A stretch of DNA of 64,000 bases from Sebastes aleutianus (taxonomy: Eukaryota; Chordata; Actinopteri; Perciformes; Sebastidae). This document shows positions 23,936-33,984 of this stretch, in pieces (the first letter of the stretch is position 1; each line of letters starts with the position of its first letter). The translations under genes were made by a program, and so were the position numbers. The notes under the pieces were generated by a model that was not told the origin of the DNA, made no database searches, and worked only from the letters and a program-made list of their open reading frames with translations. The DNA lies in assembly GCA_916700875.1 (NCBI GenBank), contig CAKAKS010000031.1:18497880-18561879 (forward strand), read 5' to 3'.

Positions 23936-26900
23936 TTTTGAAAGGAAACTATGCACGTAACGAGCATATATTAACACGCCGTCCCTGGTCCCACCAAAAG
24001 TAATGCAAGACGGGTACCCCGTGCATTGGTCTCCGAATCTGAGGGGCACTGACCAAGCGGCGGTATTTGAATGTGTTGGAAAAACAGAATGTGTGGTACA
24101 AGAGAGGAGTGCACAGCAGGCGCACCGTACCACAGGAAAACAATAGTTTAGCTGGTGACGCGTCTCAGTGTGATCAGCCCCTTAGTCTTGTTTTCTGATG
24201 AGGTGGACTTCCTCTACTGCAGGAAACCCTGCGGTTTACAGTAAATGAGGTCTGCTTGTGATAAGCAAAGCTCAGAAAATCTACAAACAATAGAAAGTGA
24301 AGAGAAAAATGGGGGAAAAATCACAAATGAGCTTCTCATTATACACCAGTCTCGCTGTGTAGGCAAAAAAAACCCAAAGTGGTTAAATGTAAAAGTATTT
24401 GCATTGCAAATGGTATTTTAAAAATCCAATATACACCCAGAGTTTTAAATTATTGATTATTTTCAATCAGATTCTTCAGCCACTTTTTAGCATTTAAATT
24501 AAACAGCCAGAAGCAACAACAACGAAGCCTACAGATACAATATTTTTGCAGTGACCAAACTTTAGACATAGTGTAACACCACTTCATCCATTTCATAAAG
24601 ACACCTTCCATCACTGAGTGATATGACTGTCACTGTAAACCCAAGTATTTCATGCCCTATAGACCTGGTAAACTGACCCATCGTGCTCCGCTCATGGAGC
24701 ACAAACATCGACCTAATTTCAGACGGCCCGTCCTTCCTGCAAACGAGAGCACCGTCATTATCACCGAGTGCCATCAGACACCTGGAGGAGGAGGACGGTG
24801 GAGAGGCGGTGGCCGAGGATGGCCGGGGGTTCGGTTCGGTGGGAGGGAGGCAGGTAACCCGAGCATCAGATGCTAATCTTGCTACGCTCGGGCATTTTGG
24901 GGGATAATTGTAGCCCTGGCTCAGCTCAAGTGATGATGCGGGCGATCCGCTGGAGTTAAGCCGCGTCGTTCTCGCCAGTTTGCTCTTCTTCCCCTCACCT
25001 GTCCTTCTGCCTCTGCTTGGTCTTAATCTCTTTTTCCTTCCTCTTATATCCTCCCCTCCTCCCTCGGTATGAATATTCCCCAGAATGCCTGACAAACCCG
25101 CAGTAAGAGGCGGTGGGGAAGGGTCGTGGGCGTAACTTTAGCTGGAGTAATGAGGCCTAATCCCCTGCTGACTGGGGCCTGTTTAAACAGCTCCTGGCTG
25201 AGCCACCCAGTAATGGAGTAATTAACCCCAGCACCCTGTCCTGCCCAGCAGCTCCGGTCCTCCACGACCGACGCCCCCCGTACTCCACTCCGCCTGCATT
25301 GCTGCTCCATCATTGTCCTGGATGTGATCGGGAGGAAGATGACGATTGATGGAAAGACATCAAATCAGAGCTGATGGGAAATAAGCTCAAGATGGAGCGC
25401 AGAGTAATGCAATGCAGCCCTTCGCAGCCTATTGCTGTACTTCCCTGACACCGTCTTTGTAGTGACTTGTCTTTATGTGAGGAAGCAATATCATATGTGC
25501 CGTGTGAAGAAACAGTAATGGGAACAGTTCAAGGGTCATTATAAGCACCGTGAATCACTCGAGGCAGACAGAGCGTTCAGGTGTGAAACATATCTCTCTC
25601 TCTCTCCACTGATCTGATTTCCAGACAATCATACACGGCAGATTCTTTGTATTTGCTTTAGGTGGGCTCACGAAAACAATCAGCACAATCAAACAGCATA
25701 CACTACACACAGGCATCCCATCAAGCCAATAGGAAAAGCCCTGTGTGTTCATGTCCCGGCTCTTGCCGTCTCCAGCCGGCTTAACGCGGAGAGGCGCTGG
25801 AGCGTTTGAAGTGAGCAGCCACCGCACATTATGCCAGATGAAATGCTATCATGCGTGGTCGCTGAATGGTTTGTGTCATTAAGAGAATAAGGCAAACAGG
25901 GAGCAGAGCGCGCTCAGAACCTGCCTGCTCGCACGCCTTTCTGAGGGGAAGGCAAGATTAAGGGGATGCTCAGAGGCTCTCGTCTGTCAAGACTTCAAAG
26001 ATGCCATCGACACTCCTTGTTTCTGCCGGCGCAGCGACCAAATCGCACACACTCTGCCACCTCTGTGGCTGTCAAAGCTCCTCTGACATCCCCTTTATCA
26101 GGTGTACAGGCTTTAATCCAGACACAGATAAATAAATCAACACACAGGGGTCCCGCTCTTCTCAGCGCCTCCTGGTGGCAGGGTATCTGCACAGCCAAGA
26201 AAAATATCAAGAAGTCATTAGTCGTCTGCTGGGGACAACAAAGAAGGGCCAATTACACGGTGCAGAAAGGATAATTAATTCACTATTGTCAAATACAGAC
26301 AAGAAAAGAGGTAAATTAACCAATAAGCAGTGCATTTTCTTCTCTTGGCAGCCACGTCAGATGATTCAGTAAGCAAGAAATGAAATCTGCAGTGGCATCA
26401 AGGCTTACACATGCTGAATTGGGCTCATCTCCTCCTGCATGCCTGAATTGAATTTCAAAGTGTATCTATCAGTTTCTACAAACAGAGAAATGTGTTGCTT
26501 TCCGCCTTTTTTTTGCAGGAGCAGAGATCCATTTTGACACCTAGTGCAACATCTGGAGCAGACAGATGAGAGGAGAACAGAGGAGTTTGAATTAGAGTTG
26601 ACACGTCGACATGCAGGCAGACACGGCGCACATCAGAGCCAGCCCCGCGCGCCGAGATGGACACATCAGTCTGTTTGGATATCGGCAAATCCTGAGCGCG
26701 AAGAAAAAAAAACACAGCTGAGCGGGACCGCGGGAAGCAATCTGAGATATCGACAATGAAATAAATACAGAGGAACAAACCAAAGAAACAGCAGTGTGTA
26801 CCCAATATGACTGCTTTAACTCGCAGAGAACTTCCCGGGAAGGAGAAAAAAAAAACACACACAAGCTGGAAAGGCATAGTGTTGTACCTGTCTGGGTGTA

Positions 26901-27710
26901 TTTCCGTTGGTTCTTTTCATTTTATTTTAACAGCAAAAGCGAGGCAGACAGAGATCACCACAACAGAAATATGATGTCTGAACTGAGAGGAGAGAGATCT
27001 GTTGTTCCATTGTTCTGTTTGTTTGTTTTGAAGACCAGTCTGCCAGCAGAAAGCACATCCCTTTCAGAATACAAAAGATGCCTTAGAGGCAACATAAGTG
27101 AAGTTTTATGCTGATGACTGACTGTTTGACAAACATCGGGGGTGAAACTGCAACTCCGTTCAGTGAGGAAGAGGGATAAAGAAATAACAGGGGTACCTGG
27201 GTAATGTGTAAAAGAAAAAGAGAGGGGGTTTAAAAACTGAAGGAGTGAGAGGACAAAAAACTAATTTATATCCTATAAGAGGAATGTGAGGCACCCAGGG
27301 GGGCCCTGTAAGTTGTGAAAAATTAAAGGAGACGGATTCAAACTGTCCAATTTCCACATCAAACAAACCCCGGGCTCCGTGCTCCTGGAGAGGCTGCCTC
27401 ATATCCAACACATAGCCTCAGAAAAAGGTGCCCCCCTCCTCTCTTTCTCCTCATCCTCCCCCTGCCTCTTCATCCCCTCCACGAGTCCACCACTGCAGCC
27501 GCCACGTTCTTTTTTTTATTTTTTATTTTTTTTTCACTGGTACTCTCCATTTCCTCAATAACCCCGCTCTCTAATTCCCCTAAGCACTGTACTGGTTACA
27601 CTAGCCACTGTCTCTCCCCTGCCTAATTATACCCTTGTGAGTCTATTAATCAACTTGTGAATTATTTAAGAAGGAGAGCTCCTCTGCCTGTAACTGGCTT
27701 TGACAGTGTG
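23936..27710. other. Low-repeat noncoding block, candidate regulatory region
   Basis: Apart from short A runs, this 3.8-kb stretch is mostly non-repetitive. Bases 24620-25010 and 25100-25320 are relatively GC-rich and even in composition. A 177-codon minus-strand frame at 24562-25095 and several overlapping opposite-strand frames cover them, but no frame shows a domain or matching splice sites. 26000-26300 and 26540-26760 look similar. I see no gene here. Confidence 0.35.
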
Positions 27711-28130
27711 AAGGAGAGACGAGAAGAGAAAGGCAGCGGGTAGGTGGGGGGGAGGCTAAAGCAAGGTGGGGGGAGGACGAACGTTAGGAAGGAAAGAAGG
27801 AAGGCGGTAGGGTGGATGGAAGGTAAGAGAGAAAAGAAAGGATATGAAAAGAAAAGAAAAGGGAGATGGAATCAGGGTCTTCTTGCATACGTCCCCTGAG
27901 GACCGGGCTGCCGGTGCAGCGCTGCACCCAGACGAGACAAAACCCCCATCAACATTCACCCTGTTTGTTTTTTTCTTTTTTTGTTGTTGTTTTTTCCCCC
28001 TTCCCACCCTCTATTTTCATGCATAAGTTTTCATGATAAACAGGAAATTCATGAATATATGGAGTGATACAGTGGGAAATGGAGGAAGGGGGGGGTGAGG
28101 TGAAGGAAGAGAAAGAGGAGTGAACAGTCA
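27711..28130. repeat. Purine-rich low-complexity tract with G runs
   Basis: Long G/A runs (27711-27870, 28076-28125), including GGGTAGGTGGGGGGGAGG, are interrupted at 27960-28005 by T/C runs. Frames across it are low-complexity artefacts. Confidence 0.7.
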
Positions 28131-28149
28131 AAGCCAAAGAGTGAGCCGA

Positions 28150-28670
28150 GACTGGGAGGGAATTATGTAGACAGCAGCACACTCGCATATGTACACACAC
28201 ATACACAAGCAGATGCAGTCACATATATTTACACACACACACACACACGACTTCGCATTGCGGGTGAACCGGGGTCCTTCCGCTGTTTGACAGGAGGAAG
28301 CGTCTCCCCGGAGCAGCAGGTACGCGTGGCGATGGTGATGGTGATGATGATGATGGTTGTGGTTGTTAGCGTGCCGGAGTCTGTCCTCCTCCTGCTCCCC
28401 TGGTCCCTCCTGCTGCAGCCGCTCCTCATCAGTCGAGAGGAGAGCCCCGACCCTTCTAATGACTCCCATCGACACTGACGCCCGCCATAAGCAGCCGGGG
28501 CAGGAAGAAACAAGCGTGAAAGTGAGATCATTATTATTTTCATAATGTTTTGTGCTCTCAGTCGGACCCCTGGTGCATCGCCGCGCTGCCCGCAGAATCG
28601 TAATGAACTCGAGAACGAGGAGTGTTTTGTGGGCCGAAGGGAAGAAGTTTATTTCAAAGATGGCGTGCCT
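28150..28670. other. Simple-repeat-bearing noncoding DNA
   Basis: (CA)n at 28231-28249 and a GATGGT/GATGAT tract at 28331-28360. The rest is mixed sequence with no supported gene. Confidence 0.5.
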
Positions 28671-29677
28671 TTTTAAAGGGTCAGTGCACCCAAATTACAA
28701 AAACAATATATCTTCTCATATAGTGCTAGTGGTATCTAGCCATGCAGATAGTTCTGGCTTTTTTTGCCCACATTTTGAGACATCCATCTCTGAGATTTCT
28801 TCCAAAGGGACTATTACTTTGGTAGAAAGTAGTTCCAAAGAAAACCACTGCACTGGTTTGTGGATTCTGCAGAGTAAACAGGACTCTTTCAGGAAAGAGT
28901 AAGGCCGGACACTTAACCTAATAACTTTGAGTATCGAGCTTTGAAAAAGTGACAAGTTTTAAAAGTTGGTATTGAATGCTTGGTCAGATTTGTAAGCTTG
29001 TTTAAGCTTTAAGGTTTTAAGATATCGGCCTCCAAGATTTCTGCCTCGACCCCAATATATTTGAGGTTAATGGAATTTATATACGTGGTGCTCAAAGCAT
29101 TGAAATATGATGTAAGATTCAAACAGCAACATCTGTTTTCTAGGGCTGAGTATCAGCGCCAATACCACATCTGTTTCGGTACAGATACCAAAACAATGCT
29201 TTTGTGATCTTAGTTAGTTATTTAAACATGTTTAAATGCCTTTTTTTCATTTTATGAAATATGGTAACCTGCTCAATGCACCACTGACTACGTTTACATG
29301 CACACTAATATTCCACTATTATTCAGAATTCTGACAATATTCTGAATAATAGTGGAATATTAGATATTGATCATGTAAACAGCACATTTTGTTTGGATAT
29401 TCTGAATTAGGCCTTATTCCCAATGGAGCATTTTCCGATTAAATCATGTGGGATTTGCTGATATTATTTGAGTTTTGGGAGCATTCTTTGGACATGTATA
29501 CAGCGCATTCAGAATCCACATCTCAATTGGCGTTTTTACAGCAGTTTGCGACACACTGCCCCACGGCATGTTGCCTGTTCACGGCCAGCTCTGCATGTTG
29601 TACACAAACCAACTAGCCGACAGTTTGCAGACATGCATGCCCAAAAGAAAAGCCCACATTTCTGGACGGAAGGAGTA

Positions 29678-29691
29678 ACAACCCTACTTTT
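29678..29691. repeat. Target-site duplication, left copy (14 bp)
   Basis: ACAACCCTACTTTT here is repeated exactly at 32760-32773. Both copies lie inside the SANT-like coding fragment of E3, and removing one copy plus the sequence between restores the frame. The last base abuts the poly-T run, so the exact end is uncertain by a few bases. Confidence 0.8.
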
Positions 29692-29897
29692 TTTTTTTTT
29701 TTAAAGTTATTTTTTGGGGTGATTTTTAAGCATTTTATTGATAGGACAGTGGATAGAGTGTTGGAAAGGGGGAGAGAGAGAAATGACATGCGGAAAGGAC
29801 CACAGGCCGGATTCGAACCCGGGTCCACCGCTGCTAGGACTGAGCCTTGGCATTTACATGGGCGCTCGCTCTACCGACTGAGCTAAAGCTGGGGAAC
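29688..29897 (-). mobile_element. tRNA-derived SINE
   Basis: On the minus strand the head carries a pol III A box (TAGCTCAGTCGG, complement of 29874-29885) and a B box (GGTTCGAATCC, complement of 29809-29819), spaced as in a tRNA gene. A body of GGAAAGG/GAGAGAG type follows, and it ends in a poly-A (poly-T on +) at 29688-29702. No clover-leaf acceptor stem is apparent, so it is a SINE, not a tRNA gene. Its poly-A end coincides with the left edge of the 3-kb insertion. Confidence 0.75.
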
Positions 29898-29899
29898 GA

Positions 29900-30640
29900 T
29901 AGTCTGGATGGGCGGGGGAAGAAGGTGGAAAAAGGGGGAGAAAGAGGGGAGAGGAAAAGAGGAGGAAAAGAGAGGAAAAGAAAGAAAAAGAGAGAAAGAG
30001 AGAAGAAAACACAATTCTGTAGCTCTTATTTTCACCCACATGGTGTTTTGAAGTCTTTATACACCATAGTATTTTTGTTAAAGAATAAAAACATTATCTT
30101 TTGTGCTTTTCGGGGGGAACAATACATGTCCACTTGAGAGGCAGTTCGAATCTCGTCTCTGGCAGGGTCGAAGTTTATAATATGCAGTAAAAAATAGTTT
30201 GTGTTGCTCGTGTAAACTTGAATTGACTCAAGATATAATTTTAATGCAAGACTTGTGCACTGCAACTAATACATTAATATTGAAAATCGTTCAGGTTTCC
30301 TTATACAGTCACATAACTGGTAGATTACTACAGATAACAAATATACAAAACATTATCATCATCCATGATGATGTTTTGCATTATTATAATAATAATAATA
30401 ATAATATATTAGATTTATATAGCGCTTTTTAGTAATCTCAAAGACTCTTAATATTATTGCATACATCCTCCTTATGACTGATTAATGAACTGTTAGGCAA
30501 GATAGGTCAAAATGTTAGTAGAATAAATCATAATGTACTGGAGAATAGTTGAGCAATATTGGGATGGACTTGCTGTGTGTAATTAATTAAAAAAATAACC
30601 ATAGGAATACACATGAATTGAGACAGTAATGATATTGAAG
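29900..30640. other. Part of the 3-kb insertion, unassigned
   Basis: A purine-rich stretch (29900-30010) is followed by AT-rich DNA with an (ATA)n run at 30385-30407. A short TTTATATAGCGCTTTTTAGT phrase at 30414-30433 resembles the head of the repeat at 49145-49345. No gene seen. Confidence 0.5.
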
Positions 30641-30647
30641 CTTTAAC

Positions 30648-30653
30648 TTTATT
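30648..30653 (-). terminator. Polyadenylation signal for the minus-strand unit
   Basis: TTTATT on + is AATAAA on -. It lies about 250 bp downstream of the last recognisable exon start of the decayed gene at 30903-31431 and in the same orientation. Confidence 0.4.
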
Positions 30654-30789
30654 GTCTTTGGGCCTGGAACACGTGAAACAACAAGAACAAATAATTTGAA
30701 GAAGATAATACTATTCTTAATGTTTGTCATTGGGTCTGATTCCCTGCAACATCAGACAGAATGATTTACAGCACACAGATTCACCAGAA

Positions 30790-31431
30790 ACTCCTTCAGC
30801 TCAGACTCCAGCGGGGCCTCCGGCAGTGACCAGCCCACTGTAGATTGCTGGGCCCTCTGTCAACGTCCAGCAGGTTTTGCTACAGGGCCACAATTGTGCT
30901 TCCCTTATAAAAAAACATGAAAAGAACAACAGAGACTGAATATTTATTCACACAACAGGCTTATGTGAGTAATTAATGAAATGAAAACAACAACATTGTC
31001 TTATTCTTTTTGGACTAAGCATGGTATTCCAAATTACAGATATTACTAACCTGCTGGTTGCTGAGAGTCATGGAGGTCTATGTCCTCAGTTCTACCAGGT
31101 GCTCTGCAAGGCTGTCAACCCGATCCATACCTGGCATACCATGCCCGTCCCCTAAACATACAATTTGTCATCAGTAAGCAAATAAACAGGATAAACTGCT
31201 TTGAAATTACACTACATGTAACATATAATGTCTTAATGTCCGTATGCTGTCTGTTGTATGTTAAATAGATTCGACCCAACTGTTACTATTGCTTTATTGT
31301 GAGGTTTATGTAAACATTACTTACCAACTGTATTTCTGCCACCTGAGACCTCACCAGGTGAGGATTCAGACTGGACTGCAGGCTGAGCTTCTGGGGCAGA
31401 GGATACAGGATGACTGACAGCCTGGAGAAGT
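30790..31431 (-). pseudogene. Decayed multi-exon gene or transposon ORF, three exon remnants
   Basis: Three blocks have GT-AG borders and compatible phases: 31431-31325 (TTTAG acceptor, TTGGTAAGT donor), 31151-31051 (TTTAG acceptor, CAGGTTAGT donor), and one starting at 30903 (TATAAG acceptor). Conceptually joined they read ...PAVQSESSPGEVSGGRNTVG, then MDRVDSLAEHLVELRT, stop, TSMTLSNQQ, then GSTIVAL, stop, QNLLDVD. The in-frame TAGs at 31080-31078 and 30882-30880 fall where the surrounding text suggests Gln and Trp, so I infer point-nonsense mutations. The motif resembles uncharacterised repeat-associated proteins common in fish; I cannot name the family. Frame is lost downstream of QNLLDVD. 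Confidence 0.45.
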
Positions 31432-32121
31432 CTAAACAGACATTGAAATAAAACTTATATGTAGAAACAATTTCACACATATGATAATTATGTTTCTTTT
31501 ACCTTGAAAAACCTTGTAAACTACAGTCATGTTTATATAACTTTAGTATGAACATTTAATATAACGTTTATGATCATATAATCATGAATCATGAACATTA
31601 ATATAACACAGCAGTTATCTGACAGTTACCTGTCTGAGATAAAAACAGTGATTGTGATAGTAAACTTTGTTTCACAACGTTAAGAAGCTAATACAGTAGC
31701 AGTCATACTGTATATGTATATATAGCTTTAGTATTAACATAACGTTTATGATCATATAATCATTAATATAACACCACAGTTATCTTACCTGTCTGAGCTA
31801 AAAGAAGTGACTGTGGTAGTGTTAGTTTAACAACGCTGAGGAGCTCATACAGTAGGAGTAATATTACCGCTATGTAACTGTAACTGTAACTGTAACGTAG
31901 CCTCAGCATAATGATTAGAGCTCTGAACAGATGATAAAGTGATTGGTAACTTATTCACCAAGTCTAGCTAACATAATTAAAGCCAGGCTAGCTCAGACAG
32001 AGTAACATTACAAACCTATTCATTGATTTCACAGCGAATCAATCAGCCCACATTAAAAAACGCCAGAAAGCTAAAACACGTTTAATCCGTATTGTCTAAG
32101 AGAACCCAATATCACTGTTAC

Positions 32122-32472
32122 GTAATGTTAATAATGACATTTACCTGTCTTTAACTGAATATAATGTTAATAATGACATTTACCTGTCTTTACCTGAATA
32201 TAATGTTAATAATGACATTTACCTGTCTTTACCTGAATATAATGTTAATAATGACATTTACCTGTCTTTACCTGAATATAATGTTAATAATGACATTTAC
32301 CTGTCTTTACCTGAATATAATGTTAATAATGACATTTACCTGTCTTTACCTGAATATAATGTTAATAATGACATTTACCTGTCTTTACCTGAATATAATG
32401 TTAATAATGACATTTACCTGTCTTTACCTGAATATAATGTTAATAATGACATTTACCTGTCTTTACCTGAAT
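32122..32472. repeat. 39-bp minisatellite, 9 copies
   Basis: Nine head-to-tail 39-bp units start at 32122, 32161 and every 39 bp to 32434. The last eight are essentially identical and the first is diverged. Because 39 is divisible by three, the plus strand shows a repetitive 13-residue open frame that is an artefact. On the minus strand each unit contains ATTCAGGTAAAGACAGGTAA, two overlapping 5' splice-site consensus sequences. The first of these is the same donor that would end the putative first exon just beyond 32472. Confidence 0.95.
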
Positions 32473-32526
32473 AGACGGCAGTGAATAGTTCAAAAGTCCC
32501 TCCTCCGCATCGCGTCCGCTGGGACG

Positions 32527-32650
32527 GCTGTGATTGGCTATTCAAAAATGGATGACGTGGCGGAGATCAGCCACACGATTCGTTACCTGAAAATGGAATC
32601 CAGAGCTCCGATTGGCTGTATCCGCGGTGAAAATGGATGACGTCGGCAGT
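32527..32650 (-). promoter_or_regulatory. Duplicated CRE-like plus CCAAT module, possible promoter
   Basis: On the minus strand, GACGTCATCCATTTT followed by CAGCCAATC (CRE-like at 32646-32638, CCAAT at 32617-32610) is repeated as CACGTCATCCATTTT followed by TAGCCAATC (32560-32553 and 32539-32532). CREB/ATF plus NF-Y site pairs are typical of TATA-less vertebrate promoters. The orientation agrees with the exon remnants downstream, and a CAG/GTAAAG donor lies at 32472. Activity is inferred. Confidence 0.4.
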
Positions 32651-33469
32651 GAAAATGGAAAGCCGCCACATGATTTGTCGAGAGAAAATGGAAATCCTGG
32701 AAGCTGATTCGTCGGCAGACCCACTCTATCCCTCTCCCGCTGCCGCAAACCAGCCGCCCACAACCCTACTTTTAAACATTATGAAAGACTCGGATATCAA
32801 CAGGTTTTTGGATATGCGCAAATATTGCAATGTTGACCTTTTCTAGAAGGTTGAAGGAATAGGAAGAGGAAGTTTTTGCACGGTCGAACCAGTCCGCCAT
32901 CAGTTACGTTAATCGACTGAATGTAAATGGGAGTATTAGTGGAATATTCAATTTCTTTAGCCATGTAAACAGATTAGTAGATATATTGTCTTTTTCGGAA
33001 TAAGGGCAAAAAACTGAATATTTTGTGCATGTAAACATAGTCAGTGTTAAATAAAGAACATTTTCTGATCTACATCAGGAAACATATATAATAAATAATA
33101 AGTAAACAAGCTAAGAATCTGTCTGCATTCAATGTCAACTTTTTATACTTGACACTTTTCCATATATGTTTTGTGTCAGACACAATTCAATTGGTACCAA
33201 AAAGTATTGAGGCTCAATACCCAGCGCTACTCCAGAAACTATGTCCTGATAATCCACAGAGCTCATAGTGGACACTTTTTTCCTTGGAACACAATGCTGT
33301 GAGCACCACATATAAAATTGTATTCACTTTCATTGTGTCGGGGTGGAGGTAGAAATCTCAGAGCCAGATATCTCAAAACTTGGGCAAATAAAACCAAAAC
33401 TATCTTCATGGCTAGAGACAAACAGGAAAATATATTTTTCGTAGTTTAGGTGAACCGATTCTTTAACGC

Positions 33470-33970
33470 TCTGTCCTCTGGGCGGCATGCTTGTGTGTTT
33501 TCAGAAAGAGTGTGTGTGCACATTTGGTGCATGTGTGAATATGTGTGTGTGAGTAGCACATCTCATTAGGCCCGCGCGGTGCTGTTGTCTGCGAGGGTAC
33601 ATAAGTCCACACCGCTCCGTCTCTGTGGGATGTTTATTAAATTAATAAAAAGTTGCTCAAGGCGAGCTGTACCGGGGAATGCCCAGGGCTCGGCTGTGAT
33701 TGGCACTCTCCGCCGCCCTGCGTTCTCTCCAGGGTCCGCCTGCGTTTGCTTTAACTAACTGGCCGTGACTGAGGAGAGCAGGCTGACATGAAGCCCTTCT
33801 CCTCTCCCCCCTCTGTACTCCCCTCTTCCTCCCATCCATCTCACCCCTCCTCTGTCTGACTGGGCCCTGTTCGCTTTAAATGGGGGTACAGGGAATGAGT
33901 GAGCCATTGCTTGTTTTCTTGCTACTGTTTATCTGCTCATTTGAAAAGTATCAATTAGCCAACTTGAAAA
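33470..33970. other. Noncoding segment right of the nest
   Basis: Short GT-rich phrases (33495-33555), then a C/T-rich stretch (33795-33860). No gene or named element seen. Confidence 0.4.
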
Positions 33971-33984
33971 TTTGACTGGGTAGG

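Larger units (their letters stand above)
29692..32759 (-). mobile_element. 3.07-kb insertion with 14-bp TSD and poly(A)-type end
   Basis: The segment is bracketed by the exact ACAACCCTACTTTT duplication, has no terminal inverted repeats, and ends on its minus strand in a poly(A) tract. That is the signature of target-primed reverse transcription. Reading the minus strand from 32759 it carries a duplicated promoter-like module, a minisatellite intron, three splice-bounded exon remnants, an AATAAA, about 0.75 kb of unassigned sequence and a SINE at the 3' end. Because introns are still present it is not a processed mRNA copy. It may be an unspliced transcript or an uncharacterised retroelement. 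Confidence 0.5.
29286..33042 (+). mobile_element. Harbinger/PIF-like element (E3) inserted in E2
   Basis: Terminal inverted repeats GACTACGTTTACATGCAC and GTGCATGTAAACATAGTC match at 17 of 18 positions. Subterminal arms share ATTCCACTATTATTC/GTGGAATATT motifs. Within it, a plus-strand frame reads MHAQKKSPHFWTEGVTTLL up to 29690 and resumes after 32773 with NIMKDSDINRFLDMRKY. This has the tryptophan-led helix pattern of Myb/SANT-like DNA-binding proteins encoded by Harbinger elements. The frame is split by the 3-kb insertion and ends at a TAG near 32846, so it is dead. The superfamily assignment is inference. Confidence 0.55.
29141..33229. mobile_element. hAT-like element (E2) inserted in E1
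   Basis: The ends are an imperfect inverted repeat: TAGGGCTGAGTATCAGC at the left and the complement of TAGCGCTGGGTATTGAG at the right, about 13 of 16 matches. Internal arms 29160-29285 and 33043-33220 are AT-rich and carry ATACCAAAA/GGTACCAAAA motifs typical of this MITE type. A target duplication is not clear. Confidence 0.7.
28673..33465. mobile_element. Outermost MITE (E1) of a four-level nest
   Basis: The left end (TTAAAGGGTCAGTGCACCC) and right end (GTAGTTTAGGTGAACCGATT) pair with each other and with the intact 0.55-kb copy at 60454-61002. In that copy the phrase CAGCAACTTGTCTTTGCAG is continuous. Here the homologous phrase is broken between CAGCAACATCTGTTTT (29140) and CCAGAAACTATG (33232). 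The 4.1 kb between is therefore a later insertion. Confidence 0.8.

Noticed and set aside
24562..25095. 177-codon minus frame
   Set aside because: Overlaps open frames on the other strand, no domain, begins in a purine/pyrimidine-rich tract. More likely noncoding DNA with few stops.
29790..29897. Possible tRNA gene (A and B boxes)
   Set aside because: No matched acceptor stem, and it continues into a SINE body with poly-A. Called a SINE instead.
32122..32472. Regular repeat array reminiscent of CRISPR
   Set aside because: Head-to-tail units without spacers, in a vertebrate genome.
32164..32484. 106-codon frame with perfect 13-residue repeats
   Set aside because: Direct consequence of a 39-bp minisatellite; the period is divisible by three.
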